From Schistosoma mansoni (taxonomy: Eukaryota > Platyhelminthes > Trematoda > Strigeidida > Schistosomatidae): 64,000 nt of DNA. The notes below the pieces were generated by a model. The model did not search any database, had not been told where the DNA came from, and was given only the letters and a program-made list of their open reading frames with translations. Where the stretch lies: NCBI RefSeq assembly GCF_000237925.1, contig NC_031495.1:8409852-8473851 (forward strand), written 5' to 3'. How positions within the stretch are numbered: position 1 is the first letter of the stretch; each line of letters opens with the position of its first letter. Shown piece by piece: positions 1-14,113 of the stretch. The position numbers were made by a program, and so were the translations under genes.

Positions 1-1152
1 GTTGATCACGTAACTGTAGAATGTTGGACTATTAATAAGAAATATCTTGTGTGGCTGTGATCAGGAAATGTCATACAGAAAAAGCACGGATTTAGAAGAT
101 GAGGTTTTAGGAGTGTCAAGAGTTTTGGTTTAGGATGTTACGGGTTAGGTGCGTTACGTCCGTAACAACAGGGTTAGGATGTTAGTATTTCAAAACTCTA
201 CATCCCTAGTATTTTTTTTCCGAAACATTCATTTCGTTTACAAAGCTTCGTCTTAATTGCCTTATATTTTATTCGCTAATTTCAAGGCTACTCGTAGGAT
301 CGCCCCAGGTTTTCGTTATGGTTCAGTTCTATTCCTTTTATCGTAACTCATGAGATGATAACTGCTCTAAGAGGAAAAGGTTGTATTTTTACTTTACAGA
401 GATTAACAAGTATCTTCTGAGAATCCGAAATGTTTTAGCTATCACATGTAATCTTTTTTAAAGGACTAAGGAATTAGTACGACAAATTAGTAGGTTCCTG
501 TTGTAGAAGGTTTAGAAAACTACCATTTCATTATTATCACTAAATTTAATGAGGTAGGATTCATCATGATGATTTCATCGCCTCAAATCGGACGTTCAGA
601 CATTTTGGCTATTCGAGATGTTGGTTACACCATTATTGTATCAATCACAATTTCCATATTACACAAAACCATACAATATCAGTGCATATAAATTTCGTAC
701 ATTTTAAAATGTATTCTACTAATATAACTAATCCTATAGATTAAATGCTTATTCAAATACAGTCTTTGATATTTATGCTACGCCATGTTAGACAAATGAG
801 TTTTTCGATAAATTCTCTTCAGGTTCTACAATTAATAATCCGAAAAAATGGCCAAGTTAAAAGCAAAGTACGTCGTTTAATGCATGTAAATTTAGGAATG
901 TCGAACCAAATAGAATAAAATTGTTAATGTTGATATGACTCATATAGAATGTTAACTTGAATTTGTGTGTATGTTAAGTGAAAATTTAGGATCTGTGATC
1001 AGAATAAATATGGGTCAAAAAGGGTGAAAGAGATATGACAGTGCAATTACAATTCGATCAAGTGGAAGATTAAATTGTGTGAAAAATTAGTAAGACGTAA
1101 TAAGGAGTCAGCTCATATAGCTGACTTTTTGTGGACTCTCCATTTTCTAATT
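1..1152. other. No gene recognised
   Basis: AT-rich sequence with stops in all frames. I see no splice-bounded coding exon, RNA gene or recognisable repeat here. Confidence 0.4.
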
Positions 1153-1308
1153 CGATTCCACTGCTAGTCGCCATCAATCTTTGCTTAGGGATGCTTGTGA
1201 CTTAGTGGCAATATCGAGGCGATCCATATACAATGCACATATACCAAAAGAGACTGATCAATCGCAGTCTACAACATCATGGGGAGATTTCAACAAACCA
1301 ATATATAC
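1153..1308 (+). repeat. Family A (Sm-alpha-like) fragment, 3' part of the unit
   Basis: It begins just downstream of where the ribozyme would lie (ATTCCACTGCTAG) and continues through the CATCAATCTTTGCTTA end motif. It then reads into the part of the unit seen after the ribozyme in the longer copies at 9585-10030 and 57675-58175 (AATATCGAGGCGATCC, then ACTGATCAATCGCAG). The tRNA-like head and the hammerhead are missing. Confidence 0.7.
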
Positions 1309-3786
1309 TGACAAACTATTTGGCTGGAAATGATTTGCGTACATTTCGTATAATTAATCTTAGTTGGTTAGGTGCTTGATCAGATTACTAACGTCTATTG
1401 AGGGGTGCAAACTCAAAATTACTTAAATAACGTCAACTTGAGAATGTATTTCAAGCATTCGTTAACAACCGACTTTATTTTAAGAAAAGAAAAGCTCATC
1501 ATCCTCCAGGGTCAATTTCAAGATAACTAATTTATTGCCGTTAAACGTTTCTATTTGACCTTGTTAATAATCAGCAGTCGAGGCGGAAAGATTACAACTG
1601 ATGTGTGGCCGAGGACGATGATGATTGGTTGCTTGCTTAGTCAGATTCGTGGATAGTCTGATAGGCGTTAATGAGTTATATATTCCCCTATTATTATTAT
1701 TGATTGTGTCGGGTTTTGGTGTGAAAACATATGTACTTCCCAGTCAGGCTAATCAGCTGTAATTGATCTGAGTTTTGTTGAGGTCCTGTAGAATAGATAC
1801 TGGGAGGGAATCCAGTATAGATATTCGTCTAAGGCAAATTGACGTCCCATTTGTGTATACAAGAAAATCCAAGCGCTATAACAACAACGAAAGGAATGAT
1901 TTGACTTTCTGGATTTCTGATAATCACAAATTGTCAAAAGATAACTAAATGTTGCAATAAATTATGTTATTGAATTAATGGCAACATACAAAGAACAGTT
2001 TCTAAAAACATCTCAGAATATTTCCTGGCATGACTTTTGAAAGGGGAATGTGCTGTGTAATATTCTGGCTTTCGGGTGAGGAAGCCAACAGTTGTTAAAT
2101 ATTGTTTTTGGCACTAATCTTGCTATCATCGTGTTACCGGTTAGCAGAAGGATATTGAAACTATGTTAACCATCTAGAAGAAATAGTCGAACTACATTAT
2201 ACTACTTCTCACCTTTAATGACGACCTCAGCACAGTGATTAATAAAACTCAGAAATCTGTTTTTCTAGAATTATGTCAGAATACTTAATATTTTCTTTTG
2301 TAAGAATGATAAAAGTTGAGACCTACTTCTCATACCTTTACTCAAAATCGCTATACTGGAATTAGTCAATCTTGGCTTTAATTTGAACTGAATAAATTGG
2401 TTCTCTTCGTGTTGCATGTAATGGTACTTTCTGTTCTCCAGCATTAAAAGAACGCATTCATGCAACAATATATATTAAGTTTACCACTTACCTATATTAA
2501 AGTTTTCATTGATGTAATAATTATTAACTATACTCGAAAATTGTGTTTCAGTAGTAAGATTTGCCATGTATTTTATTCTGTTATCATGTGGTGTTCGTAT
2601 GAACTAATGATTCCTTTGCACTTGATGTGTGCCTGATTTTGAATTCCGGATACGATACGTTCGTCTCTGCTCACCTAGTTCTTTCTGGATTAAATTGCGT
2701 TATTCCGGGGGTTTCTAGTTTGTATAATAATTCAAATACTTCTAATCACAAATCAGTTCAACCAAACGAAATAGTGTAATTTACAGAACAGTATGAAAAA
2801 TACAAATAGTACTCCAACAAAAGTATATATTCCGTACATTTATTGGATATTAAGTTTGTGATTCATAAACAACCTATTGTTACATGCCTCGTTCATTCAT
2901 TTGTCATTTTATTAATTTAAAATATTGGCGTAATTATGGCGATTAAAATTAGGCGACAGAAGATGAATAAGGAAAAGTCAGATGAGACAATAACTGTGAA
3001 AATAAACAATGGGTATGTGAATTAATTTATTTCCAAAAGAAATTCTTTATCTAACGATGGAGAAGATTCATGATTGTATGTAAAGTATGGTTCAATATTT
3101 GGTATTCTCTGCGTTTTGTAAATGTAAATAAATTAATGAGTGTTTGAGATAGATATATTGTGTGCCTGAAATGTGGTAGTAGGATATTGGTTGCTGTCTT
3201 TTATTCGCACTCAAGACCGGGAACAGAAGAAAGGCATACTTTCTAGACCAATAAGAGTTAGGGTTATTCTCGGCTAAACTTAAGATTAAGCTTACCAGTC
3301 GAGAGCTTATAACTGGTGGAGGCTTAGTATTAGCGACCACCGAATAGTATACAACAGAGTAGATAAATTATAGTCAGGATTCTGATTAACTAAATCGCTC
3401 CTTTGAGATATTGATAACAATGTGACAATGAATAAACAAACGATCAATGATACTATAAGAAGATTTGGATTAAATAATCTCCATGAGATAAAGTACAATT
3501 GTAGTCATAAGGCATTACATTATGATACGTACTTTCCAAAAATGATTAGTAGCATATCAATAATAAAAAAAGTCATTAGAGTTAATTCAATGTACTTAGG
3601 GTAAAAGTATTGAAAATTAAGTTCTTATAAGACGTATAGAAAGCTGTACTTTAATTGTTTGCTTTATAAAATCACAATAAATTGAATTTACTAATGTCTA
3701 AAAAAAGTTCACTTTTGATTAGTCTTTCTTCCTGAATTTAATTTAAGAAATTTCATAAAATCAAGGATGAGTATTTTTCAAACTTA
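1309..3786. other. No gene recognised
   Basis: No repeat or gene is identified. A good splice-donor consensus on the minus strand near 2484-2491 follows a short open stretch up to about 2561 (26 codons), but there is no partner exon or family resemblance, so it is not called. Confidence 0.35.
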
Positions 3787-4060
3787 GGATTCATCAGCTG
3801 GATTTACCTACTCCCTAGTGTTGATTTTTATGAAGGAACGCTAACCCATTACATTTTGCTTCAAACACTTGACATGTTATCCACTTAGCTATGGATTTTA
3901 CATAGTCACTGGTTTGTTCAAGATTCCAATGTTAGCCTAACTCTGTTTCAACACTTGTGGCATAATGGTTATGTCGAGGCAATTCTTACAGAACTTATGT
4001 ATCCCCAAAAAAGAGTGATCAATTACAGTTTTTAACATCGAAAACGGGGAGATTTGAAAA
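3787..4060 (-). repeat. Family A (Sm-alpha-like) copy, degenerate
   Basis: Reverse-oriented copy. TCATCAGCTGGAT is the complement of the ribozyme 5' side, CTTCAAACACTTGACATGTTATCCACTTAGCTA is the decayed tRNA-like head, and GTCGAGGCAATTCTTACAGA is the linker. The rest of the hammerhead core is gone, so no self-cleavage is expected. Confidence 0.65.
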
Positions 4061-6610
4061 ATCTATTACGAATTAATATGAAGTAGGTTAGGAAAAATAA
4101 CGCAAAAACATTGCTCTAATTATTCAAAGTAGACTATAAAATGTAGCTGTAAAAGTCAGTCGTAGAAAAATGAGATAAATACTGATAATTCTTGTAAGTT
4201 TTAACCTTTATTTTGACATTTTTCACAATTTCTATACACTTACAGCAGAATGTTTGTTTAGATTGTAGCGTAATTATCTTGGTTTCTGTGAGGTCAATTA
4301 GCAGCTATATTGGATTATTAAATATGAATCCAGAGAATAAATCATATAATGTTTTTGCAATTTAACTTAATAAATCTTGTTCGTTTGGAAAATATAATAT
4401 AATAATTCTAACAGCCTCAAATCGAACCAAGCTGTTTGATTTTTAATGGTCTTGGGTTTCTTTCCCATACGTCTCACTTATTAACATTAATATTGAAAGA
4501 AAAGTTGAAAATACTATTAAGAGTTATTTCCACTGGCTCTACATTAGGACAAAGCAATGTCAGTGAATACTTCACACTCAGTAAAAATCTCTACATTAAT
4601 GCTAATATCAAAGCGGTTAAATATACTTTCTTCTTGATTGGATGCTAGAACGTATAAAAAACCGGTTTAAAGTTTCCTTTATAATAACCTTTATTTATGA
4701 CAATCAACCACAAGTGAGTATGAGAATATTCTTCAAAGGAAAAAAATAGCTAATGAGTCATGTAAAGTAGTGGTAGTTTATCAAATATCAGGATTTATTT
4801 GGGCGGATTTTCTTGATAACTAGTTTAAAAGTACTACGACTTTAGAAAATAAAACCACATTTACCACTATACAGATTTTTGTCTGTAAGAATAGGGTTTA
4901 ATAGTCAGTTTAAAATGAAGTGGTGAAAAAAGTCAGACAAACTCCGAGGTAATATTGTCACAATTCACAACATATGATATCAAATAATATCTACAAACCT
5001 ATTCTCATCCATATTATTATTTCTGTTTGCGGAACAATCCCAGAGGTTACTGTGAGACTATCAAAGTAGTTTGATAGTTGCAGGACTGTGCCATGTACAT
5101 CAGTCAAACACCCATTGCTATAAGCTTATATTTATTTAACACCATTGTGGCCTATCCTGATGGAAATGGGAATTTGTCCACAAGTGTTCACGTGAATTAG
5201 GAAATATAGCCTTAGAACAATAAGTATAACACTGGGGAAGAATACCTTTGACGAAAAAAACAATGCACATACGAAAAATAATACTAGGGTCGAATAAGTA
5301 GAATTTGCTAGTGATGGGAAAACGAACAGTAATGTGTATTTGTCAGAAAATCAGTTAACGAAATGTAAGGGATTGATGACAATCACTTTCGATACAAACA
5401 AGATGGATCTGATCAGGTTACCACCAATAAATTGGATCACTACTATTGTTTGACTTCTTTTTATAATCCTCAAAATATTTAGTTACTCCGATTTGATTTC
5501 TTAAGTAATTTGATATGGTAAATTATCACTCCGCTAAATAAAAATAAATAGGTGACATAAATTTAGTGTATTATGTTAAGAAAACCCAGTACAATTTCAT
5601 CTATTTACGTGGTGTATGAGGTTCGAAGAGTTTCCACCACAGACTGACACAAATTAAAGAGATCGTTTAGGGAAGAGAGCACCATATATTAGACTCTCTC
5701 ATGTATGGGTCGCCTCAGAACTGTGGTAACATGAGCTTTTAGGTCTTAAATTTTCCATCCAGTTGGTTTTCAATTTTAAATAATCAGAGTTGTTTCATAC
5801 TTATTTATTGCTTAGGTGTAAAACTCAGAAGATTGTCATCACAATATGAAATCTATTTTGGAACGTTCGTCCGCATTTTTACTGAGACGTATATAGCTGT
5901 ATTTGTTACGTTTCAGTAGTCATTATTTTAGAAACAACAATATATTCAGAATTTCCGAAATCTAACATGTCATTGATTTATGTACATTTTACAGTGTTCT
6001 ATGTTTTTGCGTAAAATGAAAGTTCGCTTGGCAAAAAACAGCATCGTTAATACAAAAGTATTTAGCTCAGTCAATAAACTTTAAAAATAAGAAAAAGCTT
6101 GGTTTCATTGCATTTTATCCAATATGTTTCTTTTAGTCTTGACATATATAGTGCACAAAATGTAATTGGAAATATAGTATGAGTAAAATCTTCTAAAAAA
6201 GATTACGAAATTAAGTTTTTTTAAAATGAAGTTCTGTTACCTGTAAAACAATGTAAACGGTAGATTCATGAGCTGATCACCTGATCATTGTTACCACTGT
6301 TGAAGATATGTTATATTCTACAAGTGAAAGAATTCAAGAAATATCCTTAAATTAGATATAGCACAAAAGTGTGATTAGTACGTCCACAAAAAATGATCGT
6401 TTCATATTTAATTCTTGAAAAAATGTTTATTAATATGTTGGGTAGGAATGGATATTGCGACTGAGGTTAGATCTAAACCGTGTTAAATATTGACAGCCGA
6501 ACATTATGACATATCTCTAATATTTATATGAAATATCAAATACTTCATAAATTTATGTACATGGTAGTAGCCATATAAAAGAATTTGAGATTAAATTTGT
6601 AAAGTTTGGA
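4061..6610. other. No gene recognised
   Basis: AT-rich sequence. The longest open frames (for example 4436-4648) begin at non-ATG codons and resemble nothing known. No repeat of the families found elsewhere in the window. Confidence 0.35.
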
Positions 6611-6752
6611 TTGATATCATGAAGAGATTAATTTTAGACCATCAGTTGAAACCTGAGAGCACTGGAAGACCGTTTCGTCCTAGTATCGGACTCCTCAGCA
6701 GTACGAATCCTCGATTTCGAACGCGGGATTCCAACCCAAGACTACTCAGTGT
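6611..6752 (-). repeat. Family B hammerhead retroposon fragment
   Basis: Reverse-oriented family B copy. The tail complement (ATCATGAAGAG...TTAGACCATC) is followed by the ribozyme complement (GCACTGGAAGACCGTTTCG ... GACTCCTCAGCAGT). The tRNA-like part is short and degenerate. Confidence 0.7.
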
Positions 6753-9584
6753 TACCTGGACGAAACTAATATTATCAAAGAATATATATACCATGAGGTC
6801 ACCAAAAATATCGTCCAATTGTATTTGTTTTGTTTATAGTAAGTGTAAATATGAGCATCCATATTTATCTGCATGTAATTATTGTTATAAGAGTTAGTAG
6901 ACAATATCCTTGTTACCATCCAAGGGCAACTAGTTGTTTATTTCTTTTACTGATCTGAAGGAACATATGAGTAAAATACATACTAGCCGAAGCTTGCACC
7001 ACATACATGTAAATCATCGGCTGTCAGTTTTTATTAAAAAGGCTAAAAAATTTCTGAAGTAGTTTCATCCCTTCAAATAATTTTTATGCCCGGTTTTTAG
7101 TCCTTCTAATAGCATTATTGATCTATTTTCAGCTTCGAACGTTCAAATGATTCGGAAACATGTTTCAAATATTGTATGTGTTCCTTAACCACGGCATTCA
7201 AATATCTGGAGATTTCTACGACACACATCATATTACATTGATGATATTTAATTTTCTTAACGCTCACATTGTTCCTTTAAGTATACTGTCTTTCGCTCTC
7301 CGATTTAATGGTACTGTTCGCTCGAAAACAATCTCCTAGCTTATTTATTTAGAATTATTTTTGTTTATTCTGATGTCTCTTTACAGTATGAGATGACTAC
7401 GACATTTTTACATTCTTTATGTAAACATTAAGATTTGTCTTAGTTTGCATTTCCCACTGTATTTTTCTGAAAATATGTCGACAAATTATTTGCTTTCAGT
7501 AATAGCATAAATAAACTACGGATTGCTTGTCGTTAGTCTATTTTACAAGATTATTGGTACTGCTTGTCGAATTTATAATAATTGTAACCAACTTCGAAAA
7601 CTAGTGTGCTGACTTATGACCTAGATAATTCTCAAAATGTGTAGGTTTATGGAACATTTTGATTTTTTCACAATGCCATCATATATTAATGAATCATTGG
7701 AGTTTATACAAAAAGCATAGAGAATTGGCATTATTCTCATCAACAAAAGTCTTTAGAGAATACAGTAATCCATAATAACATTACTCAGCATTATCCTTAG
7801 TTTTATTTGATCGCCAACAAACATTGTACCGTATGAATAGTTATAAGTAGTGATAATACATTCTTATGGTCAGTTCATATTTATTTACAGACTAATATTC
7901 ATGGTGAACTTCGAAGACATTATGTCGTTCTTAGTTAGTCCCAACGTCTTCTGTAATATTGTTGTATACTCACCAATTGAAAACTTTCAAGGTCATATTG
8001 TAGAAAAGATTATTAAAATTCTATGCTAATATGTAATATCTACTAAATCGCCTCAAAAATTTTTATACAGTTCTTTCAATGTGTAGTGTTTACACACAAG
8101 TTATTCTGGACCACATTTGAATGCTCCTACTGATTGCTTCAGTAGTGGACTGAGTAACTTAAATGACAAATAAAATTAACCTACATCAGCCTTAAGGTAT
8201 GTATTAACGACTAAATCCTGAAAATAAATAGCTTTGCAAGCCTTCAACACTGATCCTAACCATAATGGTTTTACTGGATACATCCCTGGTTGCAGGTGCT
8301 CGGTCAAGCATCTGTCTCAGGGCAGGTTTGGGTGCGTCATGCTGCGCATCTCCCTTGATAACCAGTTATCTAAGGGTACATACACACCAGTACATCTACT
8401 TTTGATTCAAATACGCACTCATACAATGCCGTAGTCGACTCTTGGTTTTATTGGTTTTGAAATTAATAAGTAAGACGGATTTTGGATGGCTGAGTAGTCA
8501 AATTCTTTGTATCTGTGACTTTGTCATCTATCCAGCTGCATCCAGCTTAATCGTCGCTAGTAAACTAGCGCTTGTATGAATAGAGAACCATCAAATCCGA
8601 TATCAAAGACAAGCTTATGACACTACAACAAACTTCTGGATGATGTAGGATAAATGAGATCCATTTCTGTCAAAAAGGAAAAAAATACTATGGAAAATGT
8701 TTTGTATGCAGGCGATATTTATTTACCACGTATGAGAACGAAACATTTTAAATATTAAACGAATTAAACAGGATACACAAATACTCAACTACTCCTCAAT
8801 CCAGGAATCCGAATAACGTCAAACAGGGCATTTGTTTACATTTTTGTCTATGTTGGATACCTGAGCTAGGATAATGAGGTTAAAATAAACGTCATTTTAC
8901 CTTAAAAGTAACTCAAGATAGACATGATTAACTGAAGCAAAACAAAGTGTGAAATAGGACCCATATCATCATTTGCTAGTGTTGATTCATATCTGCTAGT
9001 ATTTATGAAATACAAAAAGGTTTATTCGTTAGAATACAAACCGTTGATCGATTAGGTATCCTACCATCCTTCAACGAAGTGCGTTTCGGAAATTTTACTT
9101 GGGACCTATAAAAAAGTGAACAGATGAATAAAGATTTTTACAAACAAGTGATCAGTATAATTATTCATTACTGTCCCATTGCGGACTGCAAAACAATACT
9201 TCTCATGGAGAAAATTCAAACAGTGTGGGCACTGACACGGTATCTTGCTTCGCCACTTCAACATAGCGCGCAGAAATAATGTTAAACATATACGTAGATT
9301 GAAATGCACGAAGAATGTTCAGATGTACAACATCATTTTTTTCGACTCATAAGCCAAATTATTCGACTAGTTTTCATCCCATTGATCACAATTATCCGTA
9401 ATAATTGTTGTCGTTCGGAGAATTTTGTGACGAGCAATTGCGAACGGGATAATTTCTTTGCTCTCGATTCGTTTTATTCCTGCATGGTCCCATGTTTTGG
9501 TGGTTTGAGTCATGATACAATGTAAACATGCAACTCAAATAATAAGTTGCCAGAATTGTAATAGAAGGAAAAGATTTGTATTGT
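6753..9584. other. No gene recognised; GC-richer island at 8234-8434
   Basis: Mostly featureless AT-rich DNA. The stretch 8234-8434 stands out by composition and could be an unassigned repeat fragment. Its minus-strand reading contains TGYQGRC, which looks EGF-like, but the frame is broken by stops on both sides. Confidence 0.35.
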
Positions 9585-10030
9585 AAGCAAAGATGGATAG
9601 TGGCTAGTGGTGGAATCCAGGACGCGCGTTTCGTCTTATTTGGGACTCGTCAGCTGGATGTACCTGCATCTCAGAGTTGATGTTCACTCTAGCACTCGAA
9701 CTCAAAACCATTTGCTTCAAACGCCATCACGTTATCCACTCGGCCACTGAGTCCTGATAGCCACTTGCTTGTGCAATGGGGTGAAGTTTAAATCCGCTTA
9801 GTATTACTTGTTTGAATCTTCCTGTTGATGTTTAGAACTGCGACTGGTCAGTCTCTTATTGCCATATGTGCATACTATGCGTATTGCCTCGATATAACCT
9901 TAATTCACAAGCATTATAAGCAAAGATGGATAGTGGCTAGCAGTGGAATCCGGGACGCGTGTTTCGTCCTATTTGGGACTAGTCAGCTGGATGTGCCTGC
10001 ATCTCAGAGTTGATGTTTACTCTAGGACTC
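9585..10030 (-). repeat. Family A (Sm-alpha-like) tandem array, about 1.3 units
   Basis: Two successive units start with AAGCAAAGATGGATAGTGGCTAG at 9585 and 9918, a period of 333 bp. Read on the minus strand, each unit has a tRNA-like head with A- and B-box-like motifs, then the hammerhead, then the GCTAGCCACTATCCATCTTTGCTT end. The first unit is complete and the second stops after its hammerhead. Head-to-tail repetition is expected if multimeric or circular RNA was reverse transcribed. Confidence 0.85.
9613..9659 (-). ncRNA. Hammerhead ribozyme (family A), intact core
   Basis: On the minus strand: stem I (ATCCAG) pairs with CTGGAT after the cleavage site. The core CTGACGA and CGAAA and the cleavage triplet GTC are all present. 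Stem III is the self-complementary ACGCGCGT with almost no loop. This layout is that of the known Sm-alpha hammerhead; the short stem III is known to favour dimeric folding. Confidence 0.8.
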
Positions 10031-13000
10031 AAACCTATAACCTTTATTTGTATGTTCTGGTCGTTTACTATCCAGAACCATATGCTGACTGTAAAACTTC
10101 CTTGAAATCCAGTCTCACACTAGTATATCTAAAGCGTATTTTGGTTGGTTTGAAAACCAAACTTTGCACCGAATTTTCGATAGACTTTCCAACTTATTTT
10201 GAACATGGAAAAATCATGCTTCCGTTTTAACTTCAAGAAGATTGCTGTTTTTGAGCTCGCTATTCATGTGTCTTATTTTCAAATCCCAATAGGAATCATC
10301 TTAATCAGTAGATTGATGAGTTTTATAATATAGCATAAGACGACTTGTTGTGATGTTTATGAGTATTCGAGTTATAGTATAAACTAGTAATCACAGCAAT
10401 AACGCAATTCAATCAAGAAGTATCAGATGAGCAAGAACGAATCTACTGTATTTGGAATGCAAAATCAAAAAAGTAATCGATACAAGGGAATCATTGCTCC
10501 TTTCAAACACCACACTTATTCAAAAAAATAATTATGATCCCTTTTGCATTTTGGAGAACATTATTGTCATCTTGAAATATCAGACACAATTTCTTGGATT
10601 GTCGGTTCACAGTGTTAATAACGAGGTAGGAGAATCTGTATACTAATGTAATTCTGAATTGATGTAATTCTATGCTTATAAACTTGTCTTTTACGACTCT
10701 TTGGTTTTCCACCTTAGTTGTGACAGATAATGGACTAGCCAGGTTTATTAGAAATATTCAGTACCTAGTAATTAAGTCACATTTCGACAAACCAGAATAT
10801 AATATAGAGTACTCTAACTTGCATTAGTATCAAAAGTAAAGATACATCGTATTTCATTGCGTATAAAAACAAAATATGGAGAACCAGTAGGCAATTACTA
10901 TGACAGTAAACATCTTAGTTCGATGCATTCATTCATTGCTGCGTCTACACATATTGATAAGTCATCAGTTCAGAGTGTCATCAGCTATTTGATAATGTGA
11001 GTAGTCACTGATACGAAAAGTCGACAATTTTGTGTCCAGAACCATAGCCCTCACCATTCCAAAAAGAACTAGTATCAATAAAGTTCAGTTGTAAGACTCA
11101 ATAGAGTTTACAGTAAAGTTGGGTTCTGACACGCTTATTTATTTCATCTGTTCGTTTTCGTTAAGATAAAGATTGCATTCGTTGATTATGGTTGAAGCAA
11201 AAACAATAGGAGGATACAAATAAGATTTATTATTGTCAATAATTCTCTGACTATTCTGTAACTCAGAGGCTATGAGCGATTAATGTTCTGTGTGAGTAAT
11301 CTTGGCTCTTGGTTGTTGAAAATAAAACTATTTGCTTCATCCTTGTTCGTTATTTTTGTCTCACTGACTGGATAAAGTTTGTGAAATAGTACTCTGAAGT
11401 CAAATATTGGTCGTCCGTGTATCGTTTGGTTTCCAAGAATAAACTTTAGAATCGGTTCGTATGTTTTTTAAAACAATGTAACGTATCCAGCCATTCATAA
11501 ACTCTTCAGTTTCTAAAAAAGGCTACTTATGGGAATATTGTTGGTCCTTTCGAAATCAACAGGCTCAATAATCAATTGGCGCTTAGGGAATATGCTCAGT
11601 GATCGCTTGCATTAATAGGTTTTAGTACATAATAGACAATTTCGAAAGCAGCGCTGTGCACCGTTTTCCAAACGTTTTCTCTTAAACAAGATAAGTAGTT
11701 TTCTCTGATGAGTCTTTCCAAGATCTATTCGGCTATGACCGTCTAATAAATTAGTATACAATTAAGAGAACTCTTTCTTGGTCTTGGTTTCTGGACAGAA
11801 ATGGAAATAACCGTTTTTCAGTTTGGTGCAGATCAGGTGACAATCCGGATACTAACGTTAGTTTTTCCATAGCTAGGGGATTTAGTTTATCTGGTTATCT
11901 TTACATTCCTGTATCTGAAGGGTCATGATACTCTCAGTAAATAGTCCCGGTTTACTTCAGTAGTCAAGAGTATATTCCCTTATATTACTTCTTAAGAAAA
12001 TCTCTCGTCAAAAAGAGGCTTATAGACAAAGACACTATTGGTGTATTTAACAAAGTTAACTGAATTTTTTTCGTTTATCTCCAGAGGTATGAAGTTTTGA
12101 GTTTATTAGGTATTGATAAACCTTGTCCTTTTACTTCGCAAACAGTTCGTTTCATTTGACACGTTCTCATCCAGACCGCCAAGGTTTTCTGTATATCTAG
12201 TTGATAACCTTAACAATACTACAATGCAATATTTAAAGAACAAGTTTCTTTTTATATTTCGTTGTTTTTCACCGAGTAAAGACATTTACATCAAGACAAG
12301 CTATACAAAGATTCCAAATTGTACGTATTTTCCAGCAGCAAGAGACCATTAAACCTATCCGAAGTACTTTTGGTGAATGTTTTGACTCTGACTGTCTTTT
12401 TTCGAGTGGATTTTATGGACCTGGGCTTCAGTTGACTCTGATCTGTACAAACTTGATATACGCTAGAGTTTTCCTTAACTGTGATTACGAATCTATCCGA
12501 ACACTTCTAGTTTTTAGGAACTAAACTATCTATTTGATTTTCCCATGAAATGACTTTTCCCCATTTCTGTCATTTTTAACTGTAGTAAGTTATTCAGGTA
12601 GTTGAGGTCGTCTGTTCCTCCTTACTTGACGAAGACTTCTTAAAGATTTTTTAAATGATTAGCTTCATTTGCCTAACGCAAGGAAAACAACTATCACTGC
12701 ATTTACCTTGTATTCGTTAGTCCATGGGTTATAAGTCTCAGCTGTTTCACTACAAAAAATAAAGTTCAAATTTGCTAATTTATTTTCAAATGCCACCAAT
12801 AATTTATGTAGTATATAAACTCCATTCAAATTTGTAGTGTTAGGCAGGCGTTTACGATTATTCTATAAGTTGCTGTTTCAGAAACTCACGAATAGTTGTG
12901 TATCGTAATTAAGCAGCTTTGAGTTCATTTTATTTTGAAACTCCTTTACGATAGGTATCTTGTATATTTAACGATACTTAGGTAGTAAGACCTTGTTCTA

Positions 13001-13518
13001 ATGCTTAGGTATTTTTTATTGTGCTGATGTTTGAAGAAACCATATTACGAAATTTTAGACTGTTGGTCAATATTAATGTTTCCTGTTGGTTGTTCTTAAC
13101 TAATTAACATTAGAAAATAGCCCCTAAATCTGTATCATCATAGACTAATTCCTACACTTTAATTACTTCGAGAAAATGTGTTCAGTATCAAGGATTAAAT
13201 AACTTGAAACTATTTACCACAATGTATTCAATGTATCTAGAAAATATTTAATAAATAAACTAGGTAAAACCATTTATAATTCATCTTAGTTCTCTCATGT
13301 TATAGAGGGATAAATAAAAAGAACTGAGATAGTATATGGGAAAAATGATATTACAAAAAACACACACGAGTAGTTGAAGTTCTCAATTAAACTGACGTGC
13401 CATTTATAGTTTATGTTAAATTTTAATACGTGATGTCAACTGTGTCAATTTGCTCGATCAACCATTGCTTTTCTGAAAATTTTGAAAATGAATATGTAGA
13501 CAATAGAATACATTAAAA
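10031..13518. other. No gene recognised
   Basis: Open frames are short (for example 10452-10646 and 12113-12352), lack ATG starts or splice signals, and resemble nothing known. The 11.4-12.7 kb part reads on the minus strand like very old coding sequence with many stops, but I could not assign it. Confidence 0.35.
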
Positions 13519-13712
13519 TATTATTTTATTTATTTATTTAAACACACAAATACTGGCACAAAGGAAGCACCAGATATATATGCGCCACACATTCTCATTT
13601 GATTTGTGTGAGGGCTGTGATACTACCCAGGTGCCCAAACTGAAACAGGTGGTTTTCTTAGGGGGGTCACACCCGGAACCTTTGACCTAAAGGTCTGATC
13701 CACAAGGCATAT
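13519..13712 (-). repeat. Family C retroposon, 3' fragment
   Basis: Matches the tail-proximal part of the copies at 36234 and 52141: TTTATTTATTTAAACACACAAATACTGG, then GCGCCACAC, GTGAGGGCTGTGATACT, CCAGGTGCC and TGATCCACAAGG. It ends there, so this copy is 5'-truncated. Confidence 0.75.
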
Positions 13713-14113
13713 ATCAATTTAAGTCAAAAACTAAGCATTAATTTTACACACAAAATTGCTACTTAATTCACATTATCATCGTACTATGAGCAATTGAATT
13801 TTTTTTCTTCTGTCAATTATTGAACGAGTTTGGTATGATGTTTGAACAATAGTGAATGATGAACGGGTACTTGTTATCTTGGTGTGATGTGGTGTATTGT
13901 TGTATATCTTTCATTCCATTTCGATTTTATTATCGAATGTTAACTTACGTAAACCACTCTATAACCATTCGCATGAAAAATCTTTCATGAATAGAAACAT
14001 GTATTATGTAATCTACTCAGATTAGGATTGTTTACTTTATCTCATATATTTAAATAGATTGTTCATCATTTTTGTTTGTTATAAGGAGTATTTGTTTGCT
14101 TATTACTCAATAT

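Noticed and set aside
2484-2561. Short minus-strand exon candidate with a strong GTAAGT donor
   Set aside because: Only 26 codons, no acceptor-bounded neighbour and no resemblance to a known family.
7735-7765. CYYG reading on the minus strand as a DSL-domain candidate
   Set aside because: The cysteines that should follow in a DSL domain are absent and the frame soon stops.
8234-8434. EGF-like reading (TGYQGRC, then spaced cysteines) on the minus strand, downstream of the Notch-ligand-like exons
   Set aside because: In-frame stops before and after the motif and no splice sites that would bypass them.
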